Below, one piece after another: positions 26,806 to 34,929 of a DNA stretch of 64,000 nucleotides. Position 1 is the first letter of the stretch; every line of letters begins with the position of its first letter. Made by a program: the position numbers and the translations under genes. Source of the DNA: DASWZN01 sp963841635. GTDB lineage: Bacteria > Acidobacteriota > Terriglobia > Bryobacterales > Bryobacteraceae. The notes below the pieces were generated by a model that was not told where the DNA came from, did no database searches, and was given only the letters and a program-made list of their open reading frames with translations. The DNA lies in assembly GCA_963841635.1 (NCBI GenBank), contig CAWJDO010000002.1:5355902-5419901 (forward strand), given 5' to 3'.

Positions 26806-27075
26806 CTACAGTTCCCGCCGGTCAGGCCTGTCCAGCCGCAGGACGACGACTTGCTCGGCCGGCTGGCTCGCAATCGGGCGCGAGACCGGCTCCAGCGCGT
26901 TGTCTGGCTCCTTCCGTTGCGGGGCGAACCGGTTGAACACATGAACGAGCACAGGCGTGCCGGCGAGTGCCCCGAGGAACGCGCCGGCCGGCGTCGCCTG
27001 GAAGCAACTGCCGAAGATCGCCAGCAGCATGATGAAAACGCAAAGAACCAAGGTCGCATCCTTGACTCGTCTCAA
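26806..27075 (-). CDS. Small membrane protein
   Basis: An 89-residue protein with one hydrophobic N-terminal segment (LVLCVFIMLLAIFGSCF), possibly followed by a second short one, and a polar tail. It could also be a lipoprotein, but the cysteine lacks a clear lipobox. The TTG start at 27075 has GAGGAGGG upstream. It follows the 27089 gene by 13 bp, the last of this minus-strand group. Unknown function. Confidence 0.6.
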   Translation of the reverse strand: MRRVKDATLVLCVFIMLLAIFGSCFQATPAGAFLGALAGTPVLVHVFNRFAPQRKEPDNALEPVSRPIASQPAEQVVVLRLDRPDRREL

Positions 27076-27088
27076 GGTTCCCTCCTCA

Positions 27089-27736
27089 TCACGGGACTTC
27101 GGACGACGACTTCTGTGTGGTCAGGTAGTGCGGATGCACGCACCCCAGACAACACGCCCCTAAGACTGCGGCTTTTAGCGCGCTCGTGAAGGCACCCGGG
27201 ATCTCGATCCGCTCTCCCGCTTTGCTGAAGAACTCCGGCAGAATCCGTCCTGCCACCGCCTTGTCGCTTCCGGTCAGATCCAGCGGCAGATGCCCTTCGT
27301 GTCCACGGAACAACACGGCCGCTTCGCCGTGTGCGTGCGCTGCTCCTGGCTCCTGAAGCAGCGAGTGCCCGAGGATCAGGACCTCGTAAGTGTCCCGAAC
27401 CCGGAACACCTCCACGCTCACCAGGCTCTCGGCGATGACGACCGCGTGCCGCCCGTTGGCACCAATCGAGTCGATCGGCTGGAGCCAGCCGAGCTGCCCT
27501 CCACTTTCGTCGCAGAAGGTGACGTACCGGCCGATCTCCTTCGTCGCGCCTCCAGACTCGACGCCCCGAAGGACGGCCCGCTGTGCCAGCCTCTGATACT
27601 GCACCGACACTTCCGGATGGCACCAGATCCCGACTCCCCGCAGGCGCCGCTCGATGCGCCGCCGTTCTCCCCCGGCCACCAGGCTCGGTTGTCGCCTGGC
27701 CGCTCGCACCGGATCTGCCTGTTGCGCAACCGCCAT
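27089..27736 (-). CDS. Hypothetical protein in primase operon
   Basis: A 215-residue soluble protein with no motif I recognise; segments such as YVTFCDESGGQLGWLQPIDS and YEVLILGHSLLQEP suggest an alpha/beta fold. The ATG at 27736 is preferred since GGGAGG lies 7 nt upstream; an alternative start overlaps the primase stop codon (GTG 27763, ATG 27760). It is tightly linked to the primase gene. Confidence 0.65.
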   Translation of the reverse strand: MAVAQQADPVRAARRQPSLVAGGERRRIERRLRGVGIWCHPEVSVQYQRLAQRAVLRGVESGGATKEIGRYVTFCDESGGQLGWLQPIDSIGANGRHAVVIAESLVSVEVFRVRDTYEVLILGHSLLQEPGAAHAHGEAAVLFRGHEGHLPLDLTGSDKAVAGRILPEFFSKAGERIEIPGAFTSALKAAVLGACCLGCVHPHYLTTQKSSSEVP

Positions 27737-27759
27737 CGTCAAGCCTCCCTTCGCCGCCA

Positions 27760-28740
27760 TCACGCCAACTGCCGCTCGCGGATTGGCCGGCCCAGCGCCT
27801 CGCGTATCATTTCTTTAGTGCAGCCGGCCCAGCAGATGTACTTCCGCGGCTCCTCCACTGCGATCGCCAGGTTGTCGCGGCCGCGGTCACGCCCCTGGCC
27901 GGCGCACGATGGACACCGGGCGACCCAGTTGCGGCCCACCTGCCGCCGCACCTCGACGTAGTCCAGAATCCGGAATTCGCCAGGCCTTGAAGCCAGGTAC
28001 TTCGGAATCTCCGGCCGGTGTGCCTGCCGCTGCAATTCCGCCGGAATCTCCTTCCCCGCGATCATCCGCTTGAGGTGCGCTTCCTTGACCTTGCCGAGCC
28101 TCCGCAGATATGCCAGTTGATCACCGAGCCGGTAGTCCGCGCCGTAGAACCAGTACCGCCATCCACGGCTCTCCCGCGCCCCCCAGTGGACCCCCAGAGG
28201 CCCGCGGATCGCGTTCCCGAACTCGTGAGCCGCCACCGTGTCCTGCTTCGGGAAGATCTCCAAGCCCTCGGGCAACCCGGCGCCCTTGACCTGAACCGAC
28301 AGCCGCCCGGCGACGTGATAGATGTAGATCCGCGCCTCGCGGGCGAGCACCGGCTTCTCGAAGAAGATCCACAGGTGCCCTCCACGGTTCGATTTCTCGA
28401 GGGCTGCCTCAACGCCGTCCTCCTGCAATTGCCGTTGCACTCTGATCAGGTCTTCGAGCGCCGTCTTGTAGTCGGCATCGATCGCCACCCACTTGGACCG
28501 CTGGGTCTCAGGGTTGATGGCGTAGAGCCCGATGGTGAGTTCGCCGGCCAGGTGGCTGCGCACGGTTTCGGGGGTCAGCTCCGTTGGCAGGCCGCCCTCC
28601 TTCGGCTTGGGACGGTAGTAGTAATGGCGGCCGGTCTCGGGGTGCGGCCGGGTGGATTGGACTGTGCAGGCCCGACGGTTCACGAACAGGGCGGTGAACT
28701 CCCGGGCCATTTCGAGCGTGGTGGGCAACCGGTGGTCCAT
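27760..28740 (-). CDS. Archaeo-eukaryotic-type primase (AEP) with zinc finger
   Basis: A 326-residue protein with the AEP/TOTE-type primase pattern: VAIDADY (catalytic Asp pair, 88-90), SNRGGHLWIFF (SxxGxH, ~117-127) and GLEIFPKQD. The C-terminus holds a DnaG-like zinc-binding unit (CPSCAGQG, then KYICWAGCTKEM). Such primases occur on plasmids, phages and ICEs and would prime element DNA replication. GGGAGG lies about 9 nt before the ATG. Downstream genes overlap or follow closely. Confidence 0.85.
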   Translation of the reverse strand: MDHRLPTTLEMAREFTALFVNRRACTVQSTRPHPETGRHYYYRPKPKEGGLPTELTPETVRSHLAGELTIGLYAINPETQRSKWVAIDADYKTALEDLIRVQRQLQEDGVEAALEKSNRGGHLWIFFEKPVLAREARIYIYHVAGRLSVQVKGAGLPEGLEIFPKQDTVAAHEFGNAIRGPLGVHWGARESRGWRYWFYGADYRLGDQLAYLRRLGKVKEAHLKRMIAGKEIPAELQRQAHRPEIPKYLASRPGEFRILDYVEVRRQVGRNWVARCPSCAGQGRDRGRDNLAIAVEEPRKYICWAGCTKEMIREALGRPIRERQLA

Positions 28741-28787
28741 CGCGGGTACCTCCCTGCATCATCTATATACTGGGCCGCCGGCTCTTT

Positions 28788-29165
28788 TCAAAAGTCTCCT
28801 CGCGGCGTCGCGGCGAGCGCTCGCGGATTCCGTGCTAGCGCCTTCAGGCCGCACGCTTCCGCCATCTGGTCGAACTCCTTGAGCCCGTACCCGCCGTACC
28901 GCGGCGTCTGGGCTTGGTCCACCAGGAAGAACGCTTGCCGGGCGCGGTCGTAAATGTAGAACGCCCCCGACTCCGGATCGCCCGGCACCATCAGGAACAG
29001 CAGGGCGCCCCTGGCGTAATCCACCCACCGCTTCAGATGGGCTTCCGCCCAGCGGGCAAACGCCAGGATCAGTTTGTCCTCATCCAGCCGGTCCAGGCCC
29101 AGGCGCTTCGCATCCGGGTCCTCGAGACGCAGCACTTCGTTCACAGTCAGACCATTGGTGGTCAT
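28788..29165 (-). CDS. Hypothetical protein upstream of primase
   Basis: A 125-residue mixed alpha/beta protein (LDRLDEDKLILAFARWAEAH, YARGALLFLMVPGDPESGAF, QAFFLVDQAQTPRYGGYG). An AAGGAG site precedes the ATG. It lies 47 bp upstream of the primase gene and is the first gene of that operon. Family not recognised. Confidence 0.65.
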   Translation of the reverse strand: MTTNGLTVNEVLRLEDPDAKRLGLDRLDEDKLILAFARWAEAHLKRWVDYARGALLFLMVPGDPESGAFYIYDRARQAFFLVDQAQTPRYGGYGLKEFDQMAEACGLKALARNPRALAATPRGDF

Positions 29166-29223
29166 CGGTGGTTCTCCTTTTGAATAGAATCAGAGGATTC
29201 TCGCTCAGCAACGGCGATTAGCT

Positions 29224-29775
29224 ATGACAAAGAGACGCTCGGAGCAACTCGCAGACGCGATGCGCCATCGCCGTCTCGTCCGTTTCTCTCGTTGCTGCCA
29301 GGACACTGAGATTCGCGGCTACGTTGTCGCTAACGGTCCTCGATTCTTCCTCCTCGCTCTTCTCAGTGATCGTATCTGGTACGACGGCTTCGAGTGCTTC
29401 CGAATAAGCGAAGTCGGTGGTATGAAGTCTGATTCTTACGCCGCACTTGCTGAGCTTGCATTGAAGAGACGAGGCGAACGAAGACCGCGCAAGCCGAGGC
29501 TCAGATTGGCAAGCATCGAAGAGCTTCTCTTGTCAGCAGGCCGTGCTTTCCCTCTGGTGACAATTCATCGGGAACAGGTCGATCCGGGGGTCTGCTGGAT
29601 TGGCCGAGTTGTCGAGGTACGCAATGGGATCTCTCCTTGCTGGAGATCGGCCCTGACGCGAAGTGGGACAAGACGCCGTCCGAGTACAAGCTGAGCGAGA
29701 TCACTCGCGTGAATTTCAGGGGCGACTCCGAGGATGCTCTGTACATCGTTGGCGGCGAGCCGCCGCTAGACTAGA
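29224..29775 (+). pseudogene. Hypothetical gene with a frameshift near 29630
   Basis: The first frame runs from 29224 to a stop at 29694 and ends in low-complexity residues. From about 29630 a second frame on the same strand has strong coding character: SLLEIGPDAKWDKTPSEYKL, then EITRVNFRGDSEDALYIVGG and a stop at 29775. The two join at ATCTCTCC, where a two-base TC duplication (or one-base loss) would explain the shift. Typical full-length proteins of this style end in a similar EITRVxF...LYxVGG segment. Function unknown. Confidence 0.7.
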
Positions 29776-29942
29776 CGAGATCTGGGGCTTACCGGAACGT
29801 CTCCGCACATCCTGAACGAAACTTCTCTAGAAGAGGCTCTGGTTCAGTTCGAGCTGTTGTACCGGCGTGATGTTCCTGATGGCTCGTGCGATCGACAGGA
29901 AACTGATTCCTTCGGCTCGGGGTGTGAAGCACGCTTGCACCC
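29776..29942. other. Convergent intergenic region, nothing recognised
   Basis: Between two convergent gene ends; no feature seen. Confidence 0.45.
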
Positions 29943-30791
29943 TCACTTGGCCGCCCACCTTCCCAGCCGAGCCGCGAACTCCGGATACTCCCTGCCCAGT
30001 GCGTCCGCGAATCGCTTTTTGATCTCTGCGCGCGACGCCTCCGGCCACAGATCCAGATCCTTGATCGCCTCATCGTACTGGCGGCAGAAGACATGCTGTA
30101 GCGCTCTCCCCGCCAGCGCCGTCGCGATGTCGTCAAGCTTGGAGCCCCAGCCTTCGGTAAGTGGCTTGCTCACCGCCTCAAGCTCCACGATCTTTTCCGG
30201 CGTGAGCGATTCCTGCTGAAACTTGTACTCCGGGTTGGCATCACTCGAAACCTGGTCATGGAATTCCGGCGTTACATCCACGAGTTTCTTTCCGCTCCAG
30301 CGCAGCACCCGCCAGGCAAAGGTACGCGGCGGGATGTAGGCGGGCGTCCACACCCAGATCACGGTCTTCCCGTTGTCATCCTCCTCGAATTGGACAGCGC
30401 CCCCGACGCTCAGCGTCGCCAACTCGTGTGGTTCCGGCCATAACGAAACGATGTGGAGGTCGACGCAGCAGTTCCCTCCGTCATTTTCGTCGACAACCAC
30501 TTCGGGTTTGCCGTCGCCGTCCACGTCGACGCCCGTACCGTCTTCGTTCAGAGAGACGTAGACGGCCGTCGTCTGAAACACGACCTTGCCCTCACGGTTC
30601 AGGATCACAGCAGTGCACGCGTTCTCGGGATCCTCGCGCGCTGAGGGACTTGCTTTCACCGAGAGTACGTATCCATCCCACAGCTCCCGACTCGCGGCCT
30701 GGCTAGCGCCCCTCCACGAAACGCAGTCAACCGCCTGGCCGACTAACGCCAGCCCGCTCGAGAACAGCACCGTTACCAGCCTGCGGATCAT
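29943..30791 (-). CDS. Secreted protein of unknown function
   Basis: A 282-residue protein with an N-terminal signal peptide (RRLVTVLFSSGLALVGQAVD). A central stretch GTGVDVDGDGKPEVVVDEND looks like an FG-GAP/VCBS-type calcium-binding repeat, followed by a C-terminal helical domain. A TTG at 30800 is an alternative start. No family assignment. Secretion is likely, and the location between replication genes and the conserved cargo is not informative. Confidence 0.65.
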   Translation of the reverse strand: MIRRLVTVLFSSGLALVGQAVDCVSWRGASQAASRELWDGYVLSVKASPSAREDPENACTAVILNREGKVVFQTTAVYVSLNEDGTGVDVDGDGKPEVVVDENDGGNCCVDLHIVSLWPEPHELATLSVGGAVQFEEDDNGKTVIWVWTPAYIPPRTFAWRVLRWSGKKLVDVTPEFHDQVSSDANPEYKFQQESLTPEKIVELEAVSKPLTEGWGSKLDDIATALAGRALQHVFCRQYDEAIKDLDLWPEASRAEIKKRFADALGREYPEFAARLGRWAAK

Positions 30792-30834
30792 ATGTCGCAA
30801 TTGTATCCGCTTTCCGCAACCTCCTAGGCACGGT

Positions 30835-31851
30835 TCACATCTCCCTTTCTGCCTCTACTGCGTCGACGAGCTGCCGCAGTGCTCGTCGATCTGGAACGTC
30901 ATTGATCGACCCACTAGCCAGCCCCAGCTCACGGCAAAGGGCCAAGTACCGAGCGTCACCGACCTTCGCTGTGGCCGCACGGAGACGTTCCACCCCACGC
31001 GCCAGGTCCTGGAACCGCGCGAACACGTCGGTGAGCTTCGCCATGTCGCGGATCCTCTCTGGCTCCTCCACGTGCGCGACCGTTCGCAGCACGTTCTTTG
31101 ACAGGCTGAACCCAACGGTTGTACACAGTTCCTTCACCTGCTCCAGCAACTCCTGGCGGTAGAGCCCGCCCTTGCCGTTGTTGGCCGTGCCGTTCTTGCC
31201 CGGCTTCGGCTGCCCATTGGTGGCGTGCTGCCCCCTCTGACGCCCGCCACTATGCCCATTCGGCACCGCCCAGTCGGGCAGTCTCGGCGTCTGCAACGGC
31301 CGTTTGTGCTCGTCCAGATCCATCCACTGGCCCTCCAGGTCGTACAGGTAGCGTCCAAGCCCGAAGCACGAACACGCGCGTTTGAACGCCTGGGCCTCCG
31401 CCGCGGTCCCGGCGTTCTCGTTATCCGCCCACTCCTCGCCCAGGCCGGTGTGAGCACCGGTGCCATGGATTGTCAGCTTGCACGTCACCACGATCTTGGC
31501 CGTGATTGTCCTCTCCGTCGCCCCACGCTCCTTGCGCTCGAAGTTCTGAACCACTTGGACCCTGTAATCGCGCGTCCATCCTGCGGGCCCGAAGACCGCG
31601 TTTAAGCGGTCGGTGTACGCGCGGGGGTCCGCGTATGCCAGCACCTGACCCCGCAAGACCGGCCCATTCCGGCTGCCGGTTGTCACCGTGTTTGTCACAC
31701 GCCACTTGATGTGCGCCGGATCAAACGGCACTTCGAGCGCCGCGATAAGCTCCCGCAACCGATCCGGTGCGAACATAGACGCCATACTTGCGCGCATCGC
31801 TTGCCCGTTTACGGGCCCAGCGGCCGCTCCATTCGACGCGGATTGCTCCAT
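30835..31851 (-). CDS. Rad52/Rad22-like single-strand annealing protein
   Basis: A 338-residue protein. Its N-terminal half has the Rad52 family pattern: RLRELIAALEVPFDPAHIKW, YADPRAYTDRLNAVFGPAGW, ITAKIVVTCKLTIHG and AEAQAFKRACSCFGLGRYLY. A low-complexity linker and a helical C-terminal domain follow. These proteins anneal complementary single strands and serve recombination on phages and conjugative elements. The ATG at 31851 has AAGGAG close upstream; the frame further upstream is not conserved-looking. Confidence 0.88.
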   Translation of the reverse strand: MEQSASNGAAAGPVNGQAMRASMASMFAPDRLRELIAALEVPFDPAHIKWRVTNTVTTGSRNGPVLRGQVLAYADPRAYTDRLNAVFGPAGWTRDYRVQVVQNFERKERGATERTITAKIVVTCKLTIHGTGAHTGLGEEWADNENAGTAAEAQAFKRACSCFGLGRYLYDLEGQWMDLDEHKRPLQTPRLPDWAVPNGHSGGRQRGQHATNGQPKPGKNGTANNGKGGLYRQELLEQVKELCTTVGFSLSKNVLRTVAHVEEPERIRDMAKLTDVFARFQDLARGVERLRAATAKVGDARYLALCRELGLASGSINDVPDRRALRQLVDAVEAEREM

Positions 31852-31938
31852 ACCTGCTCCTTTCGTGTGGATTTCTTGCCTCGGTCTGAACCTCTTCCTG
31901 CCCGGTTGGCCTCCGGCAAACTGGTAGACTCTCCAGAG

Positions 31939-32703
31939 GTGCGCATCTTGAGCAGGAGCGGACAGGAGATCCTGTCCGTCGACGACTGGTTCGCCAAGGC
32001 TCCGCCGAAGCAGGGCGCACGGCACTGCAAGGACTACAGGAGTGCGAAGGAACTCGCAAACTCGTGGTTCAGAGCGCCAACCGCTTCGCCGCCTGAAGAA
32101 CTCCTGACGTTCCTGAGGCGGTCATTTCCCACCGGTGACCTCGCCCTGACCGACGCCTATCCCGAGTGCGTCATCCCACTTGACCGTTTTGGTGGCGAAC
32201 ACAGGAATGCCGACCTCGTCATCCTCGGCACCACTGGCTCTCGGAAACTCCTCGTTAGCATCGAGGCCAAGGCGGACGAGCCGTTCGGCGATCACTTCGT
32301 CGGCGAATACTACCACCGACGGCAGGCCGTGCCCGGCTCCACTGTGCCGGCACGAATTGCCGCTCTCACTCGCGCTCTCTTCAACACAGAGCCGGATCTC
32401 CGCACCAGGTCACTGCGCTACCAACTCCTCCATGCCACAGCCGGCACTCTCATCGAGGCGAGGCGCCGCCGCGCCGAGGTCGCCGTTTTTCTCGTACACG
32501 AGTTCATCTCCGTTCATCTGGACCACGCCAAGCTCGTCTCCAATCAGAACGACTGGCAGGCATTCATCGCCGCGCTCGACGGTGACCACGGAACCGATCT
32601 CGCCACGGACCATGCCATCGGACCGGTCACGGTCTGCGGTGGAGAATACGTACCGTCCGACATTCCTCTCTACCTCGGCAAGGTCCAGACCTTCCTTCCG
32701 TAG
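31939..32703 (+). CDS. DUF6946-like protein with PD-(D/E)XK-like core
   Basis: A 254-residue protein with NADLVILG followed by LLVSIEAKADEPFGD, the D...ExK spacing of a restriction-endonuclease-type fold, which I associate with DUF6946. The first residues resemble that family's start (SGQEILSVDDWFAKAPPKQG, HCKDYRSAKELANSWF). A GTG at 31939 is the likely start; the frame upstream overlaps the divergent rad52 gene. It is transcribed away from rad52 with an 87-bp intergenic space. Nuclease activity is inferred. Confidence 0.7.
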   Translation: MRILSRSGQEILSVDDWFAKAPPKQGARHCKDYRSAKELANSWFRAPTASPPEELLTFLRRSFPTGDLALTDAYPECVIPLDRFGGEHRNADLVILGTTGSRKLLVSIEAKADEPFGDHFVGEYYHRRQAVPGSTVPARIAALTRALFNTEPDLRTRSLRYQLLHATAGTLIEARRRRAEVAVFLVHEFISVHLDHAKLVSNQNDWQAFIAALDGDHGTDLATDHAIGPVTVCGGEYVPSDIPLYLGKVQTFLP

Positions 32704-32812
32704 CGGAAACTCCCGCCCGCTCACATTCAGGCATCAAAAACAGCCACAAACAGACGGTAGTCAATCGGCAACTGCCCTCTTTGCAGCCACTTGGGAGACT
32801 GTTGGGGAAGCC

Positions 32813-32846
32813 GTCAGGAAGTCGAGGGGAAGTCGTCAGGAAGTCG
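32813..32846 (+). repeat. Short direct repeat downstream of DUF6946-like gene
   Basis: The 12-mer GTCAGGAAGTCG occurs at 32813-32824 and 32835-32846, 22 bp apart (two helical turns). It lies in the convergent space between two genes. Significance unknown. Confidence 0.5.
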
Positions 32847-32856
32847 TGCCGCACAT

Positions 32857-33633
32857 TCAGCGGCCATGGACCGCCAATACTGTGCTGAGGGGAACCGAAG
32901 ACGTACGCCAATGGTCCAGGACTCTGGCGCACAATCCGTGCTCTTGGAAGTCGCTCAGGATGCCGAAGTACACAGCCTTGGCGCATCGGTCGTAGAAGCC
33001 GGCCAAGTAGCTGAGCAACTCGTACGATTGCGTCAGGTACAGGAAGCAGCCCACGTGCCGCTCTTTCTCGAACGCCTTCCGGATCTGCCAGTACCGGTCG
33101 GCTGCCTTCGGATGCCTCTCGTACTCGAGCGCGAACGTCGCATCCTGCGCATCGCAGACGACCGTCACGACCGCATCGTAGTCTTTCGCGTAGCCGAAGC
33201 CGGTCAATTCGTTCAAGCAAACGATCTCAAGTTCCGACTTCCATCGCCGCAGCTCCCCGCTGTGCATGAGCGTTAGCTGGATCTCGTTCAGGTCGAGCGA
33301 ATGCAGGACCGCCCGGTCGTCGTGCTGCTTCACGGCCCTTCCTGCCACCAGTGCCGCTCCGTCGCCCTGGCCGGCGAGATACGCCGCACCACTGTCGTTG
33401 ATCGTATACACCCAGGTCCGACTCTGAGACGCCGCACTCGTCCGCGCGACAAGACCCTGGCTCACCAACCGTGACACGCGCCAATTGAAGATCCGCCGTC
33501 GCGTCTCCTGCGCTTGGAGCTGGAAGAACTGCCAGAGCTGGTCGTGAGTCACGTGCCGCGACCTGAGCACCTGCTGCAACAGGACGGCGTCCTGCCGCGA
33601 ACTGAGGTCGATCGTGCCCTTGACGTATCCCAT
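32857..33633 (-). CDS. Replication-relaxation-like winged-helix protein
   Basis: A 258-residue protein with an N-terminal winged helix (DAVLLQQVLRSRHVTHDQLW, RRIFNWRVSRLVSQGLVART) and a C-terminal domain containing FALEYERHPKAADRYWQIRK, as in Replic_Relax family proteins found near mobilisation genes. It may help DNA processing or regulation in conjugation. It lies 3 bp downstream of the next upstream gene (start 34143). Moderately confident. Confidence 0.65.
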   Translation of the reverse strand: MGYVKGTIDLSSRQDAVLLQQVLRSRHVTHDQLWQFFQLQAQETRRRIFNWRVSRLVSQGLVARTSAASQSRTWVYTINDSGAAYLAGQGDGAALVAGRAVKQHDDRAVLHSLDLNEIQLTLMHSGELRRWKSELEIVCLNELTGFGYAKDYDAVVTVVCDAQDATFALEYERHPKAADRYWQIRKAFEKERHVGCFLYLTQSYELLSYLAGFYDRCAKAVYFGILSDFQEHGLCARVLDHWRTSSVPLSTVLAVHGR

Positions 33634-33636
33634 TTC

Positions 33637-34143
33637 TTAGCTACCGGGCGACAGCACGAGCCGTGCCGTCCACGGTTTCTGCCGCCTTGGTTCCAGGAAG
33701 AAGGTGCCCAGCCCGCCCCTGATCCAGGCATATGCGGGCATTACCAGCATGACCTCCTGCTGATCGCCGCCCTCGCTGAACGAGATCATCTGCACATCCG
33801 AGTGCAACCAGGGACTGGCGCCGTGCATTTCGATACCTCCGGTCTGCGCCGCCGTCACCGTTACTAGGTACGCGTCCGGTCGCGCCGGCGCTTCCAGTAG
33901 CCTCTTGAACAGCACCTTGTTGTGCCCGTTCCAGACGCACGGCGGTTCGCAGTCGAACACCTTCGACAGCATTCGTTCCGTCCAGTCGGGACGGAATCCA
34001 CTGCGCCCGTTGAACCGTGCCACGCCGTAGATGCGTGGGCGATTGCGAATCTTGCCTTCCACCGCAACACCAGTTGTGTTGTAGTAAGCGGCATCCGCGC
34101 GCCCTGACCAGAGGCTACCGAAACTAAGAACCGAGATCAGCAT
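33637..34143 (-). CDS. Exported protein in T4SS cluster
   Basis: A 168-residue protein with an N-terminal signal sequence (ISVLSFGSLWSGRADA). The mature part is beta-rich (TTGVAVEGKIRNRPRIYGVA, EVMLVMPAYAWIRGGLGTFF). No known family recognised. It is placed between the coupling-protein operon and the replication-relaxation-like gene, all on the minus strand, so a role in the transfer apparatus is possible. Confidence 0.6.
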   Translation of the reverse strand: MLISVLSFGSLWSGRADAAYYNTTGVAVEGKIRNRPRIYGVARFNGRSGFRPDWTERMLSKVFDCEPPCVWNGHNKVLFKRLLEAPARPDAYLVTVTAAQTGGIEMHGASPWLHSDVQMISFSEGGDQQEVMLVMPAYAWIRGGLGTFFLEPRRQKPWTARLVLSPGS

Positions 34144-34152
34144 GGGCAGAAG

Positions 34153-34926
34153 TCAAGCCCCCTTCAGGACTTCGTTCTCTCGCCTGGCTGCCTTCAGCGC
34201 TTCTTCCAGACGGTTGACCCGCTCGACAAGTGACGCAACCTGCCCCGACTGCTGGGCGCCTTTGCCGCCGTTTCCGGTTTTCCGCGCCACCTCGTCAACC
34301 CGTTGGGACAGGTCCACGATCAAGCCAGCCTTCTGGTCGAGCTCGCTTTGCAGCCGCTTGTTGGTTGTCGTCAGATTGAGGACTTCGGTCCGGCTCTCCT
34401 CCAGTTCGCGACGCAGACGGAGGCCTTCGGCCACATCGCCGAGCGGCACGCCGTTCTCTCCGGCTTCGATCACGCGGTTGCAGCGCTCGATGTGGTCGTT
34501 GTGCCGGCGAATCGCCTCGCCCGCTGCCTGCTTCCAGTACGACGCGTAGTTGAGAACATCGGCCGTGCGCTGCGCCAGCGCCTTCAGCCGCTCGGCGTGA
34601 TCCCAACGCTGCCACATCACCACGACCGTCAGCCAGATCAGCAGTAACGATAGAGCCGCCGCGTACACGAAGTACTTGTTGCCGACCGAATTCTCCAGGA
34701 GAATGCGCCGCCGCTGCTCCCAACGCGCGCCCCAGTCAACGTCCATCGGATTCAGCGACCGGAACAGAGCGTCGTACCATGTCGTTGTCTGCGCCCCGTA
34801 GCCGCCCTGGGCCGCCAGTGGCGAGTACTGCGCGGCCGGCACAGCCGGGCGGCTTGCCGGTTTGGGCGTCGTCGCGGTGGCGATTGTCCCCGCGGCAATA
34901 CTGATCAACAAGACACGACTCCACAT
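34153..34926 (-). CDS. Membrane protein with C-terminal coiled coil, T4SS cluster
   Basis: A 257-residue protein: signal-like N-terminus, a transmembrane segment (YAAALSLLLIWLTVVVMW, about residues 88-105) and a long coiled coil (LRLRRELEESRTEVLNL, VERVNRLEEALKAARREN). It follows the coupling ATPase by 3 bp. No family recognised; a structural role at the inner membrane in the conjugation complex is plausible. Confidence 0.65.
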   Translation of the reverse strand: MWSRVLLISIAAGTIATATTPKPASRPAVPAAQYSPLAAQGGYGAQTTTWYDALFRSLNPMDVDWGARWEQRRRILLENSVGNKYFVYAAALSLLLIWLTVVVMWQRWDHAERLKALAQRTADVLNYASYWKQAAGEAIRRHNDHIERCNRVIEAGENGVPLGDVAEGLRLRRELEESRTEVLNLTTTNKRLQSELDQKAGLIVDLSQRVDEVARKTGNGGKGAQQSGQVASLVERVNRLEEALKAARRENEVLKGA

Positions 34927-34929
34927 GCC

